Counted from the stretch's first letter, positions 10,801 through 20,023 are shown. The stretch: 64,000 nucleotides of DNA from Bacteroidota bacterium (GCA_013288685.1 JABDBM010000003.1:28323-92322), one strand, 5' to 3'. Notes: a model not told the origin generated them from the letters alone. Numbers and translations: made by a program.

Positions 10801-11338
10801 ATTGAAATATATTGCCGGCTGGGTTTAAATAATGCGCCCCCTTTTGCAGGGCATCAAAAAATGTAAATTGCTTATTGTTAACATTAAATTTAATGATCTG
10901 AAACTTCCCGACAGCGTTGCCATACCCCCATAAATTACCATTTTTATCGGCAAATTGCAGGTATAGCGACGACATGTCTTTTGGGTCGGTTCGCTCGGGG
11001 TAAGGATAGCCGGTAAAATTATCGGTACTGCGATTGTATTTAAACAAACCGGCAAGATGTACGCCAAACCAAAGATTTCCTCCGGTATCGGTAACCATCC
11101 TAACCACCGCATTTGATTGGCCGAGCCGGTAAACCTTTAGTTGGTAGCCATCATAGCGCGCCAGGCCCAATACAGTGCCAATCCAAATATACCCCTGATT
11201 ATCCTGTTGTATAAATTGGGCTTGCGGATCGGGCAGGCCTTCTTTTTCGGCAAAATGGTCGAATTTTAGCTGCGCCGGCTGGCCCTTACTGTTTTGCAGG
11301 GCTGATAGGAGCAATATAAAAAGCAATATCCTCTTCAT
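7808..11338 (-). CDS. Reg_prop/Y_Y_Y sensor histidine kinase
   Basis: This 1176-residue protein is the first gene of the kinase operon. It has a signal peptide ([20 protein letters not shown]), then two beta-propellers of Reg_prop repeats ([24 protein letters not shown] and similar) to about residue 740. A Y_Y_Y domain (about 770-830, [14 protein letters not shown]), a membrane helix (about 835-860), a coiled coil and the kinase core follow. The phosphoacceptor is H939, with DNGTGIP and GTGLGLSL present. Unlike the hybrid two-component systems common in the phylum, it carries no receiver and no AraC output. The strand before DNGTGIP contains a palindromic DNA insertion (8023-8045). Confidence 0.9.
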   Translation of the reverse strand: MKRILLFILLLSALQNSKGQPAQLKFDHFAEKEGLPDPQAQFIQQDNQGYIWIGTVLGLARYDGYQLKVYRLGQSNAVVRMVTDTGGNLWFGVHLAGLFKYNRSTDNFTGYPYPERTDPKDMSSLYLQFADKNGNLWGYGNAVGKFQIIKFNVNNKQFTFFDALQKGAHYLNPAGNIFQSAAAGNPLWIGTNNGLYLYNDKQDAFTPYLAKKGNLAGKIVREIAEAPSQPGVLWLNIGDPIKKQTFIERFDTRTNTAKVFSHFTNPGLTAPNDTINSLYEDSRHRLWFATQNGLLLFNNGTQTFTAFLPADTDKEARKNQIYNIKEAKNGRLWFISGKGLLSFDPETHLFRRFTKNPNQADGLSWNDINKLFFDKAGILWAGNLQTGIDKLNMLTSAFHNYPYLVRDGSADHYGITNNLTVDTAGYCWFSNNAGIYKWKPGMGDPVKIYNKRSADNGLDAIMIARDGQIYFNNRNGMQVYNPASRQLQSYASVENDTTTISGNKINYLFQDHAGIVWIGTETGGLCSFNPATRKFRRYPYYHGTAGTSDYKLDSWNVCTIYEDKQNTIWVGGTGGGLNRFDRKTGHFKSYNFDGRIHVGSISHVFEDSKGRLWVGTYPAGLFEFDRKSGHYTRHLNEDNGLLFNTVTSINEDKKGFLWVNSVRGLTRVNPNDLSVKTYPVKAIVPGKSILDDYNLVQINETMVMALTDGITVVNLDDLDGNPYPPVVHIEKLAHSNQASAAETITTSITYGLKQIELPWNQNKVTFSYVALHYANPAQNRYAYRLDGYDTKWIPAGTQRSATYTNLSPGTYTFRVKACNSDGVWDNNGDSFMVIIRSPWWERWWAWAIYVVLFAAGIYSVIAWRSYRLIRQNQLLEDKIDLRTKQLSLANKELSEHEQEILAQRDQLAETITDLKTTQNQLIQSEKMASLGELTSGIAHEIQNPLNFVNNFSEVNLELIDEMKEELQSGHIDDALAIADDIKGNQQKITMHGKRADNIVKGMLQHSKTGSGTRELTNINNMADELIRRAYSGFRAKDKLFCAGIVTHFDEKLPLINVIPQDLSRVLLNLFNNALYAVGQKTKTAGPDYKPEVSVETFFLPLQGAGGFRVRDNGTGIPDAIKDKIMQPFFTTKPTGEGTGLGLSLTYDMVVKGHGGSIKVNSAENEGSEFIITLPIN
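8023..8045. repeat. GC-rich palindrome inside a coding region
   Basis: The stem CCCCCT/AGGGGG (8029-8042, GA loop) is extended by CCT/AGG. It lies in frame within the kinase ATPase domain and contributes residues around LPLQGAG. Sister kinases have a different strand of ordinary composition at this point, two residues shorter. Confidence 0.65.
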
Positions 11339-11397
11339 TATAAATTGCGCATCGGAATAAATTGCTTTAAGTAAGCATTTTATCCGGGTAAAAGCAA

Positions 11398-11434
11398 AAA
11401 AAGCACCTGATTAATATATAACCCGGTGCTTTTT
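11398..11434 (-). terminator. Intrinsic terminator after the lipoprotein gene
   Basis: The arms AAAAAGCACC and GGTGCTTTTT enclose a 17-base loop. Read on the minus strand the hairpin is followed by a T run. It lies between the stop of the lipoprotein gene (11461) and the start of the kinase operon (11338). It therefore separates the two units and the kinase operon needs its own promoter. Confidence 0.7.
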
Positions 11435-11460
11435 ATCGAAAAGTATAAGTCTCTTGTTTC

Positions 11461-12231
11461 TTAAACTACCACGCCTGTTTGCAGATTAACGGTATAAGTA
11501 CTGCCGTTTATAACAACTTTAGCTAAATGATTTCCCAAAAATGTTATGGTACCCTGGTAATTCCATGATCCTTTGGGGCCGCTTCCCTGGGTAGTGAAAG
11601 TTGCCGAGCCGCTAACCACGTCGCCATCAACAGGACTGTAAATTACCGAACTAAGGGTATAACTGTAGCTTGCTGTGCCGGTAACTTTACTTGAACCCGA
11701 ACCTGTTGAATAACTGGCACTTGAGCTTAGCGAACCGGTGAGCGACAAGTTGGCGTCATCAACGCCGGGTTGCGTGCTGGCAAGCGTTAGGTTTTCGGCA
11801 ACTTTATAGGTAACCGATGTATCCGGAATTGATACCGAAATAGTCAGGTTATCTGTTGTGGTAAAGCCCGAAATAACATCGTTAACGCATTGAAATGCAA
11901 ATTTAATGCTGCCGGCGTACGAAAACGACTCGTGGTTGTAACTTACCGAATAGCTAAGCGTAGTATCGATAACTAAACCACAATCCGGATTGTTTAGGCC
12001 CTGCAGTACTTTACCTTTAGTATGCACCGCAAATGCAGTTGGTGCAGACAAACCTTGCGAAAGATCGAAACCCAAATCGCCAAATAATGACTGATCCACG
12101 TTAAGCGCTACCTGTGCAGCAACCGTTTTTGGCGCAAGCGCCGGACCCGATGCATTGCTTGACGATTTTTTACACCCGGCATACATAACGATTATACCGG
12201 CCAATAAAACATAAATTGTTGTTTTTTTCAT
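11461..12231 (-). CDS. Secreted lipoprotein of unknown function
   Basis: This 256-residue protein has a lipoprotein signal peptide with lipobox MYAGC (Cys 20), followed by KKSSSNAS, a linker typical of Bacteroidota lipoproteins. The rest is rich in Ser, Thr and Val with alternating polar/non-polar strands, suggesting a beta-sandwich or small barrel. A low-complexity serine segment (SLSSSASYSTGSGSSKVTG) falls in the middle. No enzyme motif is seen. It is transcribed alone, with a promoter-like box upstream and a terminator downstream, divergent from the DUF2911 gene. Function is not recognised. Confidence 0.75.
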   Translation of the reverse strand: MKKTTIYVLLAGIIVMYAGCKKSSSNASGPALAPKTVAAQVALNVDQSLFGDLGFDLSQGLSAPTAFAVHTKGKVLQGLNNPDCGLVIDTTLSYSVSYNHESFSYAGSIKFAFQCVNDVISGFTTTDNLTISVSIPDTSVTYKVAENLTLASTQPGVDDANLSLTGSLSSSASYSTGSGSSKVTGTASYSYTLSSVIYSPVDGDVVSGSATFTTQGSGPKGSWNYQGTITFLGNHLAKVVINGSTYTVNLQTGVVV

Positions 12232-12255
12232 GATAAGGACCTATTTTAATTAGTA

Positions 12256-12289
12256 CAAATATAATAATGATGTTTTTAATAAAAACAAG
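12256..12289 (-). promoter_or_regulatory. Bacteroidota-type promoter for the lipoprotein gene
   Basis: On the minus strand a TATATTTG box (12256-12263) fits the TAnnTTTG consensus. A CTTG element (12286-12289) lies 22 bases upstream in place of the TTTG box. The start codon at 12231 is about 25 bases downstream. Confidence 0.45.
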
Positions 12290-12303
12290 TTTACAGTAAT
12301 TAA

Positions 12304-12311
12304 TACATTTG
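12304..12311 (+). promoter_or_regulatory. Promoter-like TAnnTTTG box for the DUF2911 gene
   Basis: TACATTTG ends 3 bases before the ATG at 12315. If used, the mRNA would be leaderless or nearly so. No clear TTTG box is visible at the expected distance upstream. Confidence 0.3.
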
Positions 12312-12314
12312 TAC

Positions 12315-12875
12315 ATGACATATTTAAAGCAACAAACTAAAAAAGTATATCGTGCAAAGGTATTTGTACTGATGATGATGAGCCTCGCCTTATCAACCGG
12401 CTTACGGGCGCAGGATGACAAATCAAAAAGGCCAAGCCCGCCTGCTATGGCAACCGGTAAAATTGGAGGGGCTACGCTAAGTGTCGATTACAGCAGTCCA
12501 TCGGTAAAAGGCAGGAAGATTTTTGGAGGCATACTGCCTTATGACAAACTTTGGAGAGCCGGCGCCAACGAGGCAACCATTTTTACAACCGATAAAGACA
12601 TAAAGGTAGAAGGTACAACCTTGCCAGCGGGTAAATACAGCTTTTTTGCCACCCCCGGCAAGAAGAAATGGACCATCTTTTTCAACTCAGAAACCGGCCA
12701 GTGGGGCGATAAAAAAGGCGGTGCTGCCAATATGGATTCTACCAAAATCGTTTTAACTTTTGCCGTTAAGGTGAAGAAATTAAAAGACATACAAGAGAAA
12801 ATGCAATACGATGTAACTGATAAAGGCCTCGAATTGCGCTGGGAGTATTCGGATGTGTTTATAAAGATTGAATAG
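12315..12875 (+). CDS. DUF2911 family secreted protein
   Basis: The ATG at 12315 is preferred over a TTG two codons earlier. The 186-residue product has a long n-region and a signal peptide ending near LALSTGLRAQ. The mature part matches the DUF2911 pattern: SVDYSSPSVKGRKIFG, LPYDKLWRAGANEAT, then LPAGKYSFFATPG and WTIFFN. Family function is unknown; members are exported proteins common in Bacteroidota. It converges with the next gene, with only 6 bases between the stops. Confidence 0.85.
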   Translation: MTYLKQQTKKVYRAKVFVLMMMSLALSTGLRAQDDKSKRPSPPAMATGKIGGATLSVDYSSPSVKGRKIFGGILPYDKLWRAGANEATIFTTDKDIKVEGTTLPAGKYSFFATPGKKKWTIFFNSETGQWGDKKGGAANMDSTKIVLTFAVKVKKLKDIQEKMQYDVTDKGLELRWEYSDVFIKIE

Positions 12876-12881
12876 GGAAAG

Positions 12882-13343
12882 TTAAAAGTAGCCCTTTCTT
12901 TTTATAATCATCATCATTCTGCCGGGTGTCCCCTCCAGATCGAGATATACCAGATATATCTCATTTTCGAAGCCGGCAAAACCGCCCATGTCATCCGCTT
13001 TAAGCGGCTGTAGCTTTAAGCCGGCTATAAAGTTAGCAGCAGTTAAAAAATACGAAGTAGGCATAAGTACCGACAGTACCTTAACCGTGCTGTCGGCTTT
13101 TACCTCTACACCAAGGTACACGGTGGAGTCGTTTGTGAAATTATACAACAGGATAGGCACGTAGTGGGTAACGTTTACAACGCCCGGCAAAAACACATCG
13201 AGGTTTGTTTTTGTAGCTAATTTTTGAATAGCTTCATTTAATTGCCCAACAAGGTTTTTATTTACTTCCATTGGTTGTTGTTGCGCAGTGGCACAATAGG
13301 AGCATGAAAGGATTGCGGCCGCTATAAGTGTTATTAATTTCAT
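12882..13343 (-). CDS. Small secreted protein of unknown function
   Basis: This 153-residue protein has a signal peptide MKLITLIAAAILSCSYCATAQ with a cleavage site after ATA. The mature chain is about 130 residues of mixed strands and helices with no recognised motif. It is monocistronic, convergent with the DUF2911 gene. A CACAGAG-family hairpin lies upstream of its start. Confidence 0.65.
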   Translation of the reverse strand: MKLITLIAAAILSCSYCATAQQQPMEVNKNLVGQLNEAIQKLATKTNLDVFLPGVVNVTHYVPILLYNFTNDSTVYLGVEVKADSTVKVLSVLMPTSYFLTAANFIAGLKLQPLKADDMGGFAGFENEIYLVYLDLEGTPGRMMMIIKRKGYF

Positions 13344-13453
13344 ATAATTAATTTGTACTCAAGGTAGCAATCGAGGCGGCAATAAAAATGTGAGTTAAGT
13401 AGTATCACGGAATACGTGCTGTTTTTTCTCTATGAAACTTTTTAAAGAAGCAA

Positions 13454-13582
13454 TTAACCACGGAGATCACAGAGGGGTCACAAAGCACACAGAGAATAGA
13501 GAAATAAGTGCTGAACGTATAATAAGTCGGCGTATTCCACCTCCGAAAAACTTTGTGCATTCTCTGTTTCTCGGCGGTAAAA
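13454..13582. repeat. CACAGAG-family intergenic hairpin, copy 1
   Basis: The left arm begins TTAACCACGGAGATCACAG and continues with CACACAGAGAATAGAG. The right arm ends CATTCTCTGTTTCTCGGCGG then TAA. The arms are imperfect inverted repeats around an A/T-rich centre. It sits between the divergent upstream side of one gene and the stop of a SusD gene. Confidence 0.7.
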
Positions 13583-13592
13583 CTAAACAGAT

Positions 13593-15437
13593 TTAATATC
13601 CCGGGTTCTGTTTTAGCTTTCCATTTGACGCTGTAATTTCGTTTTGCGGTATCGGGAACAATTCATTCCGGTTTGCCGTGAAATGGGCAGTAAAGTAAGT
13701 AGGACCGAAATTAACAACGGCGTTTTCATGCTGAATATAGGCGGTGAGCGTATTAACCATAAACCAGCTTCCTCCCGGACCGCCATATATTCCATCCCAG
13801 CGCTGCAGGTCAAAAAACCTGTGCCCTTCCATCCCAAGTTCCAGCATCCGCTCAAAATATACAGCTTTGCGTGCATAACTCATTCCGTTTGCGGCAAAAC
13901 CGTACGCCGCATTATTGCCGGCAACGCCATATAAACCAACTTTGTAATTGGCCGCCGGGGTGGTAGTGTATCCGCCCATTGGGTTTGCAGGATCAATATA
14001 GGTGTGAACCCATCCTGCGGGGTTTGCCGCCCGCCTGCGAACCATGTTCACATAATCTTCGGCCTTTTGCAAACTCCCTACTTCTACCTCAACCTCGGCC
14101 GCCCAAAGCAACACATCGGCATAACGAATGGCATTATAGGAGTTTGATGTTGATTGATTAGTGGCCCATCCCCCATAAGCTTCGCTGGTAGTAGCCTGGG
14201 CGGCCTGGTAATACAGGGTCTTTAAATTAAAATAAGGCCCTGCTTCGTTTTGGTACCCTACCCAGCTATCACCGGGCGCGTTTCCCCAGTCAAGGCAAGG
14301 TATGCCACGGCGGCCAACCGTCCAGTCTAAGCGCGCATCAATCGTTACGGTAGTTGGGGTAAATGGCATTGAGCTGGTTAACCCCTGGTCATTTTTCAAG
14401 TCGCCGTTGTTATAGGTATCCAGCAAAGGCAAACCCGTAGTCGCGTCGGTTTTAAAAGCATTTACGAAGCTAAAAGAGGGTGTAAAGAAACCGCAGCAGA
14501 TCGCCGGACCACCCTGTGGGAAATTTAGAATATCGCCGGGATTGCCATCATAACCACCAGATCCGTCATGTACCACAGCCTGTATAACAAATACACCTTC
14601 GGGGCCGTTTTTTTTCGAAGGGTTAAAATTATCGGCATAAGGTACCAGGGCATATTTAGCACCCTGTGAAGTTACGCCATTGGCAATCAAATCGCCGAGC
14701 AACGGTTTTGCCAGCGCATATTGATGATCAAACAACAAAGTCTTAGCCAAAAAAGCTTCGGCTGCATATTTATTGGGCCGGCCTATCAGCGCCTGCGTAA
14801 CCGGCAAATGGTTCATTGCAAAAGTAAAATCAGCTTCAATTTGGGTCCAGATGGGGCCGTTATTACTCACTGTATTATACCCATTGCTATAAGCTGTTCC
14901 TGTATTGATATAGGGTACGTTTCTCCACAGTTTTGCGAGTTCAAGCTCATAAAAGCCTCGCAAAAAACGTGCTTCGGCGGTAATTTCATTTGCATAAGCA
15001 GCCGATATAGTTCCATTTATTATTAACGGGAGTGTTTGCAGAGCCTGGTTTGCGTAGTATATGCCTTGCATGTTAACGCTCCATTTGGCATCAAAATACT
15101 CATTGGTACTAATTGCTGTATACGAAGCTATATCCTCTGCCGGGGGCTGGTCGGTTTGAAATGATCCTTTATGAGCTTCGCCACCGGCTACGCTGCCGAA
15201 AATCCAATTATCCGTGCCGCTTTCCCAGGGGTAGGTTTTTTGCGCAGGATAAACACCATCTAAGCCTGCATACGCGTTCAACATTAAATTATCTACGATG
15301 GGTTTACCCACCGGAATTGCATTTAAAGCATTATTAAAGACAAGAGACCCGGGTTCATTATGATCAACAGGTTTGTTACAGGTGCAAAAAAACAAGGAAA
15401 CTACCACAATACCGGCAAGAAAACTTTTGCTTTTCAT
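13593..15437 (-). CDS. RagB/SusD family outer-membrane lipoprotein
   Basis: This 614-residue surface lipoprotein binds a polymer or glycan for import, normally with a SusC TonB-dependent channel. The signal peptide MKSKSFLAGIVVVSLFFCTC ends in a cysteine pair before NKPVDH. SusD hallmarks are TAEARFLRGFYELELAKLWR in the N-terminal TPR-like part and VYFERMLELGMEGHRFFDLQ then LFPIPQNEITAS.. at the C terminus. It starts 18 bases after the stop of the tandem paralogue, to which it is roughly three-quarters identical by eye. No SusC gene lies on either side, so it may be an orphan SusD pair or rely on a SusC encoded elsewhere. Confidence 0.9.
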   Translation of the reverse strand: MKSKSFLAGIVVVSLFFCTCNKPVDHNEPGSLVFNNALNAIPVGKPIVDNLMLNAYAGLDGVYPAQKTYPWESGTDNWIFGSVAGGEAHKGSFQTDQPPAEDIASYTAISTNEYFDAKWSVNMQGIYYANQALQTLPLIINGTISAAYANEITAEARFLRGFYELELAKLWRNVPYINTGTAYSNGYNTVSNNGPIWTQIEADFTFAMNHLPVTQALIGRPNKYAAEAFLAKTLLFDHQYALAKPLLGDLIANGVTSQGAKYALVPYADNFNPSKKNGPEGVFVIQAVVHDGSGGYDGNPGDILNFPQGGPAICCGFFTPSFSFVNAFKTDATTGLPLLDTYNNGDLKNDQGLTSSMPFTPTTVTIDARLDWTVGRRGIPCLDWGNAPGDSWVGYQNEAGPYFNLKTLYYQAAQATTSEAYGGWATNQSTSNSYNAIRYADVLLWAAEVEVEVGSLQKAEDYVNMVRRRAANPAGWVHTYIDPANPMGGYTTTPAANYKVGLYGVAGNNAAYGFAANGMSYARKAVYFERMLELGMEGHRFFDLQRWDGIYGGPGGSWFMVNTLTAYIQHENAVVNFGPTYFTAHFTANRNELFPIPQNEITASNGKLKQNPGY

Positions 15438-15455
15438 CTCACATCTTTCATTTAT

Positions 15456-17294
15456 TTAATATCCCGGATTTTGTTTAAGCTTTCCCGCCGAAGCCGTAAT
15501 TTCATTTTGCGGTATCGGGAACAGTTCATTTCTGTTTGCTGTAAAATGGGCGCTGAAGTAAATAGGACCGAAGTTCTTAACTCCATTTTCATGTGCAATG
15601 TAGGCATTTAATATGCTGGCCATGTATCCGCTTCCTGCCGGTCCGCCGTAAATTCCGTCCCAGCGCTGCAGATCAAAAAACCGGTGCCCTTCCAGTCCCA
15701 GTTCAAGTGTACGTTCAAAATATACGGCTTTGCGTGCATAACTTTGGCCGTTGGCAACAAAACTACTTGCAGCATTATTACCGGCAGCGCCATATAAACC
15801 AACTTTGTAATTGGCAGCAGGGGTATTGGTGAAGCCGCCCATAGGGTTAGCGGGATCAATATATTTATGCACCCAGCCTGTGTGGTTTGCCGCACGGCTG
15901 CGCACCATATTCACATAATCTTCGGCCTTTTGCAAACTGCCTGCCTCCACCTCAACCTCCGCTGCCCAAAGCAGTACATCTGCGTAGCGGATGGCATTAT
16001 AGCAGTTTGACGTTGACATATTAGCGCCCCATCCGGCGTAATCTTCGCTGGTAGTAGCCTTCGCTGCCTGGTAGTACAAGGTTTTTAAATTAAAATACGG
16101 ACCGGCGTCTATTTGGTCATGCGCCCAGGTATCGCCGGGCGCGTTGCCCCAGTCTAAACAAGGTATGCCGCGGCGGCCAACCGTCCAGTCTAACCGTGCA
16201 TCAAGCGTTCCGGTAGTTGGGGTAAATGGTGCAGATGCAGTTATGCCCTGGTCGTTTTTTACGTCGCCTTTGTTATAGTTATCCAGCAAGGGCAAACCGG
16301 TAGTTGGGTCTGTTTTAAAAGCATTTACGAAGCTAAACGAAGGCGAAAAAAAGCCACAGCACTGCGCCGGACCGCCAGTCGGGAAATTCAGTACATCGCC
16401 GGCGTTCCCGTCATAGCCGCCAGACCCGTCATGCACCACGGCCTGTATCACGAATACGCCTTCAGGGCCGTTTTGTTTCGAAGGGTTAAAATTGTCGGCA
16501 TAAGGCACCAGGGCGTATTTCACCCCCTTTGATGTTTCGCCGTGGGCAATCAAATCTGCCAGCAATGGTTTTGCGAGCAAATATTGATGATCAAACAGTA
16601 AAGTCTTCGCTAAAAAAGCCTCCGCTGCAAATTTATTGGGCCTGCCAACAAGCGCTTGTGTAGACGGTAAATGAGTTCGGGCATAGTCAAAATCGGCTTC
16701 AATTTGGGTCCAGATGGGGCCATTGTTGGGCACGCCATTATATCCATTGTTATAAACGGCGCCCGAAGTAACATAGGGTGCATTCCTCCATAATTTAGCC
16801 ATCTCAAACTCAAAAAAACCACGTAAAAAGCGGGCTTCCGAAGTAAGTTCGGCAGCATACGCAGCCGACACGGTGCCGTCTTTTAATACCGATAGCTGGT
16901 GAATAGCTTGGTTTGCATAATGTAAACCATCCATGTTGGCGCTCCATTTGGCATCAAAATAACTATTAGCGGTAGTAGTGGTAAACGTAGCAATTTCTCC
17001 TGCTTCGAGTTGGTCGTTTGGGTTTGATCCTTTATGAGCTTCGCCGCCGGCTACGCTGCCAAAAATCCAGTTATCCGAGCCGCTTGCCCATGGCGCTGTT
17101 GTTAGTGCCGGAGAAAAACCATCCAGCAATGCGTACGAATTGATGATTAAACTATCTACAACAGATTTATCAGTTGCATTTAAAGCGTTTATCCCGCCAA
17201 AAGAATGGGGGCCCATGCGTTCAGCAGGTTTGTTGCACGCGAAAAAACACATGGAAACTACTACAATGCCGGTGATAAAAAGTCTATTTTTCAA
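15456..17294 (-). CDS. RagB/SusD family outer-membrane lipoprotein, tandem paralogue
   Basis: This is the first gene of the SusD pair. The open frame extends to 17477. The paralogue alignment places the start at a TTG (17294), giving 612 residues and a signal peptide LKNRLFITGIVVVSMCFFAC. An ATG at 17357 would add 21 residues of non-signal sequence. The SusD signatures are SEARFLRGFFEFEMAKLWRN, VYFERTLELGLEGHRFFDLQ and LFPIPQNEITASAGKLKQNP. It probably shares a transcript with the downstream paralogue. The start codon is the uncertain point. Confidence 0.85.
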   Translation of the reverse strand: MKNRLFITGIVVVSMCFFACNKPAERMGPHSFGGINALNATDKSVVDSLIINSYALLDGFSPALTTAPWASGSDNWIFGSVAGGEAHKGSNPNDQLEAGEIATFTTTTANSYFDAKWSANMDGLHYANQAIHQLSVLKDGTVSAAYAAELTSEARFLRGFFEFEMAKLWRNAPYVTSGAVYNNGYNGVPNNGPIWTQIEADFDYARTHLPSTQALVGRPNKFAAEAFLAKTLLFDHQYLLAKPLLADLIAHGETSKGVKYALVPYADNFNPSKQNGPEGVFVIQAVVHDGSGGYDGNAGDVLNFPTGGPAQCCGFFSPSFSFVNAFKTDPTTGLPLLDNYNKGDVKNDQGITASAPFTPTTGTLDARLDWTVGRRGIPCLDWGNAPGDTWAHDQIDAGPYFNLKTLYYQAAKATTSEDYAGWGANMSTSNCYNAIRYADVLLWAAEVEVEAGSLQKAEDYVNMVRSRAANHTGWVHKYIDPANPMGGFTNTPAANYKVGLYGAAGNNAASSFVANGQSYARKAVYFERTLELGLEGHRFFDLQRWDGIYGGPAGSGYMASILNAYIAHENGVKNFGPIYFSAHFTANRNELFPIPQNEITASAGKLKQNPGY

Positions 17295-17451
17295 TTGTAA
17301 AGGGTTTAGTATCGTTATTTTAATTTCATTAAGTGCCTGTAATGGCCGGTTAATCATCGCGATGCGGGGCCAAATTATTTTGCCGATACAAGGTAATAAT
17401 AATATTAATAATATCCGGAATGGTATGAAAATTAATAGGTTAGTGCAAATT

Positions 17452-18720
17452 TTAATTTGGCTGCATTTCGTGCTCAATAATTGTTACCTGCCCGTCTGTA
17501 CATGTTTCGGCAAAAACCGAAGCATCATTTACCTGGGGCCTATTCCATTTAAAGCAGGATTTGAAGGCGGTTAAAAGCCGGTGCCGGCTTGTTTCGTCTA
17601 AGCCGGGGTTTGCTCTCAAAAAGTCGCGCCTTATAGCAACCGCGGTTTCAGCGGAAGATACAGGAGTCCAACCGGGAGGCATTACAATGTACAATAGCTT
17701 ATTTTTTATACCGGCTGCATTTTTAACATCCCGATAGAGCAACAGTATTTCCCCAAAATATAAATCCGAAAAATTGGTGACATCTAAGTCCCTGGTGATG
17801 CCGCAATCTGTTTCTACCTCTTTTTTAAGCGGTTGCAGCGTGCCAAATATCCAATCCCAAAGCGGCACAACGGTGGCAAAGTTTGTATCTACATATAATG
17901 GATTTTTTGCATGGTGCACCCTGTGGTGCGATGGTGTCACCAAAAGATGCTGCAACGGGCCTAACTTGCCGTTTTTTAAAGCGCCTTCGCTTACGTGGGT
18001 AAATATTCCCCATGCGCTGCTGATGGACATAATTACCAGCAACATAACCGGCGGAACACCCAACAACGCTAAAATAACTAAGTGAACAAAAGTAGAATAA
18101 TAGCTTTCCGCAAAAAAATGAACCCAATTTACCGTCATATTTAATTCGGACGGAGAGTGATGCTGGCAATGAAGACACCATAAAAATCGCACCCTATGAC
18201 AACTGAAGTGGAATATCCATGTGGCAAGCTCCCAGCATACATAAGCATAAATCCAGCTGTACCATTTTAAATTGATGGTGAACACCCCTATTTTTTGGAT
18301 ATGGGGCAGCCAAAGCCAAACTACATGGATCAAAATCAACTTCGGTAAAAGCTCAATGACTAACAAAGCCAAAAAAGATGGCTTGTAGTTTACTAATAAG
18401 TTTTTAAAAATGAGTTTATACTTTTGATAAGTGTTGGTATTGCCCCGTTCTTGTTTCCAAAGGCGGGTGATGAGCAACAGAATTTCCCATAAAACAAAAG
18501 TGGCGTTTAGCGCAACCATTATAGCCACGGCACTTTTGTAATACTCGTGGGTTGATATCGGGTTGATAATTGTGCCGAGATACCCCTTCCACTTTAACGA
18601 ATCGTAAACATATCGCCAATAGTTGGCAATCAACTTACACGTGATATAACCAAACGCGAGTACAAAAACTACATTCTCAATTATTCTCCAATTTTTACCC
18701 GCCTTTTTAATAAAACTCAT
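17452..18720 (-). CDS. Sterol desaturase / fatty acid hydroxylase family membrane protein
   Basis: This 422-residue integral membrane di-iron oxygenase has several hydrophobic helices before and between the histidine clusters. Visible iron-ligand boxes are HFSCH, HCQHHSP, and HHRVHHA near residue 270, followed by WDWIFGTL, the classical C-terminal signature of the family. Members hydroxylate or desaturate lipids, including alkylglycerol monooxygenase-like enzymes. The substrate cannot be read from sequence. It lies upstream of the SusD pair on the same strand with a 157-base gap. Confidence 0.85.
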   Translation of the reverse strand: MSFIKKAGKNWRIIENVVFVLAFGYITCKLIANYWRYVYDSLKWKGYLGTIINPISTHEYYKSAVAIMVALNATFVLWEILLLITRLWKQERGNTNTYQKYKLIFKNLLVNYKPSFLALLVIELLPKLILIHVVWLWLPHIQKIGVFTINLKWYSWIYAYVCWELATWIFHFSCHRVRFLWCLHCQHHSPSELNMTVNWVHFFAESYYSTFVHLVILALLGVPPVMLLVIMSISSAWGIFTHVSEGALKNGKLGPLQHLLVTPSHHRVHHAKNPLYVDTNFATVVPLWDWIFGTLQPLKKEVETDCGITRDLDVTNFSDLYFGEILLLYRDVKNAAGIKNKLLYIVMPPGWTPVSSAETAVAIRRDFLRANPGLDETSRHRLLTAFKSCFKWNRPQVNDASVFAETCTDGQVTIIEHEMQPN

Positions 18721-18804
18721 TCATTGGTTGTTAATACAGCAATACGATTTAATACGAAGGTAAATAAATTAAGTTGGCTGTATGTTGCTTTGCAAAGGAG
18801 AAAA

Positions 18805-18940
18805 TTAACCACAGAGGTGACAGCGGCCGGTACAAAACACACAGCGAATAAAAAAAACGGGGGTTAGACATTTACTAATTCAGCGGGTTACCAGTAAGAC
18901 TCCGTGTGCTCTGGTGCATTCCCTGTTTCTCTGCGGTAAA
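18805..18940. repeat. CACAGAG-family intergenic hairpin, copy 2
   Basis: The left arm opens TTAACCACAGAGGTGACAG and the right arm closes CCTGTTTCTCTGCGGTAA, with ACACACAGCGAAT and GTGTGCTCTGGTGCATTCC inside. The 290-base gap between the hydroxylase and the next plus-strand gene holds little else. Confidence 0.7.
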
Positions 18941-18976
18941 ACTAAACTGTTAATAAAAAAACGTTGCCTGTTTTAT

Positions 18977-18984
18977 TATATTTG
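18977..18984 (+). promoter_or_regulatory. Promoter-like TATATTTG box
   Basis: TATATTTG fits TAnnTTTG and lies 26 bases before the ATG at 19011. A good TTTG partner box is not seen. Confidence 0.35.
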
Positions 18985-19010
18985 AAAATTGACCTATTAA
19001 TCCTCATCGA

Positions 19011-19526
19011 ATGAAAAAGATAATCACTTTAACCATCGGCTTGTTTTTTAGCTTTTATGTGTCTGCACAGGAAGTATCAACGGATGTTTTTGTTGCAGCA
19101 ACCCCCGCCGGCTCAACAAAGCTTACGGGCGACGCATTGTCGAAATATCTGCATAGTAATTTCAAAATAACCCTGGTGCCTTCCAATTATGAAACCACTT
19201 ACCTTGCGGGCGGTGTAATCATTTGCTTTTGGGATTTGAAAGCCGACCCCGCTTACAAAAAAACGCTTGAAGAGGTGCAAACCAGGATGGATGCGTTCCT
19301 AAAAAAAAATAATACGTTTGTTAGTTCCGGTATCCAAACGGTACACAACACCCGTTTCCTGGTTTGGGAATACCATAACGACGACGAGGTTTATATCAGG
19401 TTTATGTCGGAATATAATAACAACAACCAAAGCATGGATGGCATTATTCAATTTAAAAAGCCTGATGAAGATAAAGCGCAACAGGCCTTGAAAGACCTTT
19501 TGGCAAGTATGCATTTTAAGGAATAG
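19011..19526 (+). CDS. Secreted protein of unknown function
   Basis: This 171-residue protein has a signal peptide MKKIITLTIGLFFSFYVSAQ. The mature part has a mixed alpha/beta pattern with acidic and asparagine-rich stretches (EYHNDDEVYIRFMSEYNNNN) and a C-terminal amphipathic helix ending LLASMHFKE. No catalytic motif or known family was recognised. It converges on a small membrane protein gene 8 bases away. Confidence 0.7.
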   Translation: MKKIITLTIGLFFSFYVSAQEVSTDVFVAATPAGSTKLTGDALSKYLHSNFKITLVPSNYETTYLAGGVIICFWDLKADPAYKKTLEEVQTRMDAFLKKNNTFVSSGIQTVHNTRFLVWEYHNDDEVYIRFMSEYNNNNQSMDGIIQFKKPDEDKAQQALKDLLASMHFKE

Positions 19527-19533
19527 TTGCTGA

Positions 19534-19764
19534 TCATTTATTATCTTTCATTTTACTTACCCATAAGTAAACCGACCATACGCAGGTAACACCAAACAGC
19601 ACCAACACAGGAACATAGTATTGATGAATAAACGAATGGAAATAAGCGCCCACCAAAACATACGCAGAAGCGATACAAAGTTTTAAGACAACAAATTCGG
19701 CATTCGACCAACTGGTTTTGATTTTGAAAAAATTCATACCTCTCATTTTTGCATAAATATCCAT
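19534..19764 (-). CDS. Small two-helix membrane protein
   Basis: The 76-residue frame contains two hydrophobic helices (VVLKLCIASAYVLVGAYF and VPVLVLFGVTCVWSVYLWV) and a lysine-rich C-terminus, so it is probably an inner-membrane protein. Internal ATGs at 19746 and 19737 are alternative starts that keep both helices. No homologue family was recognised. Confidence 0.6.
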   Translation of the reverse strand: MDIYAKMRGMNFFKIKTSWSNAEFVVLKLCIASAYVLVGAYFHSFIHQYYVPVLVLFGVTCVWSVYLWVSKMKDNK

Positions 19765-20023
19765 ATAAATAGGCTATGGTTTAATGATCGTTATCATCTT
19801 ATTAGTTGATATAATGACACCGCCTTGCTGAGGTGCTATTTCGCGCAGTCCTTTGCGTGGCAGATGTGCATTGGTGGAGACTTTATTTTGATAATGCTGG
19901 CTAAGAACAAAGCGGGTAGATATATCTTACCTAAGTGGAATTACTTTTTGCAACGACTTTAGAGTAGGTACAACAGATACTAAAGGACTGGCATAAGGAG
20001 TAGGTTAGCCGGAACCGGGTTAT

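Noticed and set aside
13593-17477. A SusC gene hidden near the SusD pair
   Set aside because: All frames nearby are accounted for by SusD, the hydroxylase and short genes. No TonB plug or barrel sequence was seen.
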